Origin: Cladobotryum mycophilum
Taxonomy: Eukaryota; Ascomycota; Sordariomycetes; Hypocreales; Hypocreaceae
Direction: 5' to 3'
NCBI GenBank assembly: GCA_036429605.1
Contig: CM071589.1
Location: 6,448,001-6,512,000, forward strand
DNA: 64,000 bases
Positions 60,137 to 64,000 of the stretch are shown here, piece by piece; the stretch's first letter is position 1, and the number at the start of each line of letters is the position of its first letter. Under the pieces are notes generated by a model, which worked only from the letters and a program-made list of their open reading frames with translations, had not been told where the DNA came from and did no database searches. The position numbers and the translations under genes are program-made.

Positions 60137-60886
60137 GGCTAACTGTTCCTCCCCCTGTTCTCTCAAGATGAACAGCAGCCAAAAAAACCAAACCCCCCAG
60201 TCACGCACGGTAAAGAAAAGAGTTGAAATGAGGATGTGTTGGTGGTGAATTACCCCACGATGTTGGGCCCTCCTCCCAGTGCCAGTGCAGCCTTGTTGAC
60301 GTTCCAGGTGTTACTGTGCTCCCGAGGGGGAAGAAGCTGGCCTATGATGCGAGAACCTGAAATGCACCTTCTCCCCTAAACACCATTAAAAAGATGGCAT
60401 AAAACTCAAAATACGAAGAAGAAGACTAAGTATCTTTCATTTTTTGACCATGAATAGCCTCAGTTTGTGCTCATTGTTGGTACGTACAAGTAGTAGATGA
60501 AGGTAAGAAGGGAGTTTCGAAACAAAGCAAAGGTGCACGCGCACCGCGTGGAGGCGCTTGAGCCGCCCCGCGACGAGGCCCCTCGAAGCCCCTCGAAGCC
60601 CCTAAGCCTCACACCACTATAGGATGACAGGCATTCTAACCCATGGATACCTACACATCATCAGCCTCACCATTTCTCAAAGACAGCAATTTCACCCCAC
60701 CTACAAAGTATAGGCTTCAATGCCGAGTACCTTACACAAATGACCAAAAGTCCAAAAAGCATTGAGAGTCTTACTTCATAAATTCAGCGCATCATCTACA
60801 CGCCAGGTCTACTATACAGTACATGTCTTTCAACCCATCATTCTCAACCACCACCATACCCTTTCCTTCTTCATTTCCAAGTTCCT
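60137..60886. other. Intergenic region
   Basis: 750 bp between tandem minus-strand genes. It includes a short direct repeat of CCCCTCGAAG near 60580-60600. No gene is seen. Confidence 0.5.
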
Positions 60887-61771
60887 TTATTTCTTCTTGC
60901 CAGCCTTTTTGGCCGCCTTCTTCGCGGCTTTCTTGCTGATCGCCTTTACAATCTTCTCCCCACCACTCTCCGCCCTCTTCTTCTCGCCCGCCCTCTGTCC
61001 CTCCAACTCCCTCTCTCTCCTCCACCTCCTATGCCTGAACCACTGCTTTCTCGTCCTGAACTTCTTCGTCTTCAGTCCCGTAGTCCTCACCAGCCGTCCG
61101 ATCCGCCAGTTGTCCTCTCGGTAGCTGTAGTCCGCTCGCAGCTTGAGTAGTCTGTCCGGCTCGCCGGCTTCGATTCGTGTGACCTGGAACGGTATGCCGG
61201 AGGGTGAGAGCTCGGGCTGTTCGGGCGTGGTGCGGATAGTGTGAACTGTCTTGTTGAGGCGGCGCTTGCGCTCGGCGTGCAAGGGGTAAGGGAGGACGTC
61301 TTCCTTGTTGAAGACGACGCCAATGTATTTGCGATCCGGGTGTTTCGAGGGATCTCTGTAGTATTTGACGTAGCCCGTCGCCATCGCATGAATCGTATGA
61401 TCACGGCCCATGATGCAGTTCTCGCCCGGCCACCAATGAGTGCCTCGCTGCTTGTAGAGAATGTTGCCGGGAATCACAAACTGATCTGCCGTCCCTCTGT
61501 CAATCAAAAAGTCCATCGTAGGTCACTACCCTCCCCCAAGAATCCCAATGGTTCACCTACCTCCCGTTCGCTTAGCACCCAGCTTATTCGGAATTCCCCT
61601 CTTGCTCTTCTTCCTATACGCTCCCTGCGCCTTCACTGAAGCATTTCTTCGACCCTCGACCAAGGCATTGGCCAGTTGAGCGATCCGAGGGGCAGCGCTG
61701 TTCGCAATGCTCGGCCTGGCAATGCCTGCCACTGCAGCCAAGACTGGCCGCTGGATGTTGAGGAACCGCAT
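60887..61771 (-). CDS. Mitochondrial ribosomal protein bL27m (274 aa)
   Basis: Two exons, 61771-61557 and 61496-60887, with a 60-nt intron. The start gives a classic presequence, MRFLNIQRPVLAAVAGIARP. The frame is also open to ATGs at 61885/61882, which would add about 38 residues lacking presequence character. The bL27 core is clear: AKRTGGRGTADQFVIPGNIL, YKQRGTHWWPGENC, GRDHTIHAMATGYVKYYRD. The GGR..ADQF junction is formed by the splice. A long basic C-terminal extension (AISKKAAKKAAKKAGKKK) is a fungal addition. It is a component of the mitochondrial large ribosomal subunit near the peptidyl-transferase centre. It is divergent from the Lcl2 gene, sharing under 300 bp. Confidence 0.9.
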
Positions 61772-62064
61772 GGCCGAAACGGTCGCCCTTTGCTGAACTC
61801 TTTTGGGCTTGGTGTTGCGGTTCGTCAATGGCCTCAAACCCACCATTCGAACCTCGAGGATGGAGTTTTCGCGCTTAGTCATCATGTGGTGGGCTTATCG
61901 ATAAAGTTTTTCGTAGTTGACAGCTAGCAACCATCTCGAGCGCAGGACATCGACATCATCATCATCATCATCGTCGTCGAGCATTTGTGTTCGTCTTCTT
62001 AAAGTCACTGTCGCAAATTATAATCAAAAGAGTCGCAGGTGCACAGGCGCCACAATTTTACAAA
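61772..62064. promoter_or_regulatory. Short divergent promoter, bL27m / Lcl2
   Basis: 293 bp separate the two start codons, or about 180 bp if the longer bL27m start is used. It contains a TCATCA/TCGTCG trinucleotide tract at 61951-61978 that probably lies in the Lcl2 leader. Confidence 0.5.
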
Positions 62065-62492
62065 ATGCGCTTCCTCATAGCTCTACTATCCCTCATCTCC
62101 CTCGCCAGCGCCCAGTTCGGCTTCTTTGACCAAATGTTTGGCGGCCACCAGCACCAGCAGCAACACCAACCGCAAAACAACCCCAGCGATGCGGGCCACT
62201 ACCGCAGCCGCTACGATCAATGTACATATCCTCTTTCTTCTCTCCATCTCTTCCAGTTCACTATAGAGAAGACGTACTAACGTAGCGTTCCGAAACAGCC
62301 ATTTGTGACAATTATCTCTGCCCCGACACACTCGCCTGCGTGCACTTCCCCCACCACTGCCCATGCGCATGGGACGCCCACGAAGATAAGTTTGAGCTGG
62401 GCGACGGAAAGCGCATATGCATATCAAAGGGTGGATACAAGGCTGGAGAGGCTGCGCGCAAGCTTGAACTTGCACGCAAGGGCCTGTTGTAA
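62065..62492 (+). CDS. LCL2: Lcl2 (long chronological lifespan protein 2) homologue (116 aa)
   Basis: Two exons, 62065-62221 and 62299-62492, with a 77-nt intron. The signal peptide MRFLIALLSLISLASA is followed by a Gln/His-rich stretch (HQHQQQHQPQ). The conserved Lcl2 core then reads NYLCPDTLACVHFPHHCPC, EDKFELGDGKRICISKGG and ends EAARKLELARKGLL, with five cysteines. Yeast Lcl2 is an ER/secretory protein linked to ER-associated degradation and chronological lifespan. Length matches fungal orthologues. Confidence 0.92.
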
Positions 62493-62872
62493 GAGTCGAT
62501 TGGGGCGGAAGACGACCAAGTGTCACGAACTAAATATACATCAACTAGTTTCTTTTTTGCGACATAGAGAATGATTTGTATGATTGATCTATAGATGGGT
62601 TATAGCGAAAGGCTAAAAAAGAGAACCATGTTATGGATCCCGATGCAGGGCTAGCCATAGAACTGGCGATGCTGTAGAGGCTGTAAAGGCCTACTCATAA
62701 TCAACACACTGTTGTCCCGTTCCGTATCCATACAAAAGCATCACACCACCTCCCTGCTACGCCCCCTCCCAACGCCGCCCTCGTGGTATCCGTGATATAT
62801 AAACTCCATTCCCTCAGACTACCGCCACCTAGAACAATAAAGCAAAGGAAAATACAGTGTAGCCATGTTCAC
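62493..62872. other. Convergent intergenic region
   Basis: 380 bp between two convergent stop codons. Nothing recognised. Confidence 0.5.
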
Positions 62873-63777
62873 TTATGCCGATCCGTTGGCTTGGGGCAAC
62901 GGAGGCACGGGAGGAGCTTCGTCATCCTCGTCGTCCTCATCTTCCTCATCCGCAAGGGCCTCGGGATGAGCCAGAAGATCCGCCACATTCTTCATCTCAT
63001 AATGCTTCTTCCGCATCTCCTCGAACTTGTGGTGTTTCTCGATTTCTTCGGGCGAAAGTCCCACCAAGGGGTCTTCGGCGGAGGGGGTGGCGATGGCTTC
63101 CTGCTCCAGATGAACCGTCTTTTCGCCGGGGCTTCGGGCTGACGACGACGAAGCCGAATGAGACGCCTCTTCTCCATCTCCCTTTGGCGCTGCTTCTCCC
63201 TCTGGGACCTCTTCCTCTGGTTCGCCCAGCGATAGGCCCGGAATGTCATCCTCAAAGCCCGGACCTGCAGCCTTGCGACGACGAGAAGTACCGTCCAGAG
63301 CACCCTCCGCCTCCGCGTCACCTTGCCCGTCGTCGTCGGACGGGTCTTCTGTCGGGTCGTAATGTCTAGCATAGGGAGTCTTTGGTTCAGTAATTTTCAT
63401 AGTAGCCGTGCGTTCCTGCTCCGTCAGGTAGAGGTTGGCCTCGTCCCACTTGAGGCGCTGAGCGTTCTCGGCGAGGTCAGCGGCGCTGTTGGACGATTGA
63501 CGGCGGGAGCCCGGTCGGGGGCCCCCGAGAAAGAGCGTCGGTCCCCGACGTTGATTTGAGTGTTTGCTAGAGTGATCTCCTTACTCGACATGGAGCGCTC
63601 CCGTGTTGGGGAGGAGTCTGGCGATGATTTGCGATAGCTTGAAGAAGACTTGAGGATACCTGAGGATATGGTAAGCTATGATGCCATGAAGGGAACAAAA
63701 GGTAACCTACCTCTTGGGCGCTTGGTATCAGGTCCAGGAGGACTATGCGGTGGTGGGGAATGTTCTACTGAAGCCAT
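62873..63777 (-). CDS. glc8: Protein phosphatase 1 regulatory inhibitor-2 homologue (Glc8-like, about 284 aa)
   Basis: Two exons, 63777-63711 and 63659-62873, with a 50-nt intron. The start gives MASVEHSPPPHSPPGPDTKR. Inhibitor-2 hallmarks are in order: the PP1-binding RGILK motif formed across the splice, LKWDEANLYLTEQERTATMK, IDEPKTPYA-like EPKTPYARHYD, and the C-terminal MRKKHYEMKN that corresponds to the HYN motif. The C-terminus is acidic. It modulates the catalytic subunit of protein phosphatase 1, as Glc8 does in yeast. A -1 break lies at the adjoining G5/C5 runs 63517-63526. One added base makes exon 2 exactly 262 codons plus the split codon, so it is most likely a base-calling error. 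Confidence 0.88.
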
Positions 63778-64000
63778 TTTGTCTGATTTTTGTGGCCCTC
63801 TGTCAAGGCTGAGAATTGATTGTAGTTGAGAATCCCGAGGCAGTTGGGCAGGTGGCTTTGGGGAGCTCAGATGCTGCAGTCTGGTCGCCGCTTTAAAGAA
63901 CCGTTATAGCTCGCAGGTGATGCAGGTCGATGACTGTGACTGTGGAGAGAAATCACGTTGGCCGGCTGCACCGTTTAAAGTGAGACCCTTGGATTGTTGC
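63778..64000. other. Upstream region of the inhibitor-2 gene
   Basis: Right edge of the window; only the presumed leader and promoter of the minus-strand gene. No feature recognised. Confidence 0.45.

Noticed and set aside
1..64000. CRISPR arrays, bacterial operons or a complete transposon
   Set aside because: No direct-repeat/spacer pattern, no transposase or reverse-transcriptase motifs and no terminal inverted repeats were found; gene structure is eukaryotic.

Overview
The window is nuclear DNA of a filamentous ascomycete, most likely a Sordariomycete and possibly hypocrealean. Genes carry short introns (about 50-98 nt) with GTRAGT-type donors, CTAAC-like branch points and YAG acceptors. 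The gene set includes a fungal multimodular NRPS, a CFEM-GPCR, a cutinase, a HET-domain gene, Rtt109, Lcl2 and mitochondrial ribosomal proteins. Lineage below Pezizomycotina is inference.

Layout. 1-5.9 kb: 3' part of a nonribosomal peptide synthetase (A-T-C-A-T-CT) on +, whose last domain looks like a fungal macrocyclising condensation domain. 6-17.4 kb: a gene-poor accessory island with three minus-strand genes for small secreted proteins. Two of them (8954-9821 and 12396-13202) lie in a diverged tandem duplication of about 2 kb and are built from repeated exons. 17.5-20.4 kb: an extended short-chain reductase and a cutinase. 20.4-24.6 kb: no gene seen. 24.6-33.6 kb: a basic, possibly nuclear protein, an FHA-kinase that probably ends in a homeodomain-like segment, and a CFEM-GPCR. 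33.6-39 kb: no gene seen. 39-50.2 kb: Rtt109, mL57, a polytopic membrane protein, a dienelactone-hydrolase-like protein with an NTF2-like tail, a broken HET gene and an ISG12-like protein. 51.6-64 kb: a lipase-like/CorA fusion, a zinc-finger/DUF3716/cupin protein, bL27m, Lcl2 and a PP1 inhibitor-2 (Glc8) homologue.

Sequence quality matters here. Six otherwise intact genes need eight single-base insertions to read through, seven of them in G or C runs of 5-6 and one in a run of 4. Intron phases and lengths close exactly when one base is added at each site, so these look like systematic homopolymer under-calls rather than eight independent mutations. The HET gene is different: it has a true in-frame TAG.

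The best candidate for something undescribed is the secreted-peptide island next to the NRPS. It has signal peptides, Gly/Leu-rich amphipathic repeats, Lys-Arg sites, symmetric exon duplication, a 20-nt microexon, and a duplicated upstream region that keeps a paired ACATGT element.
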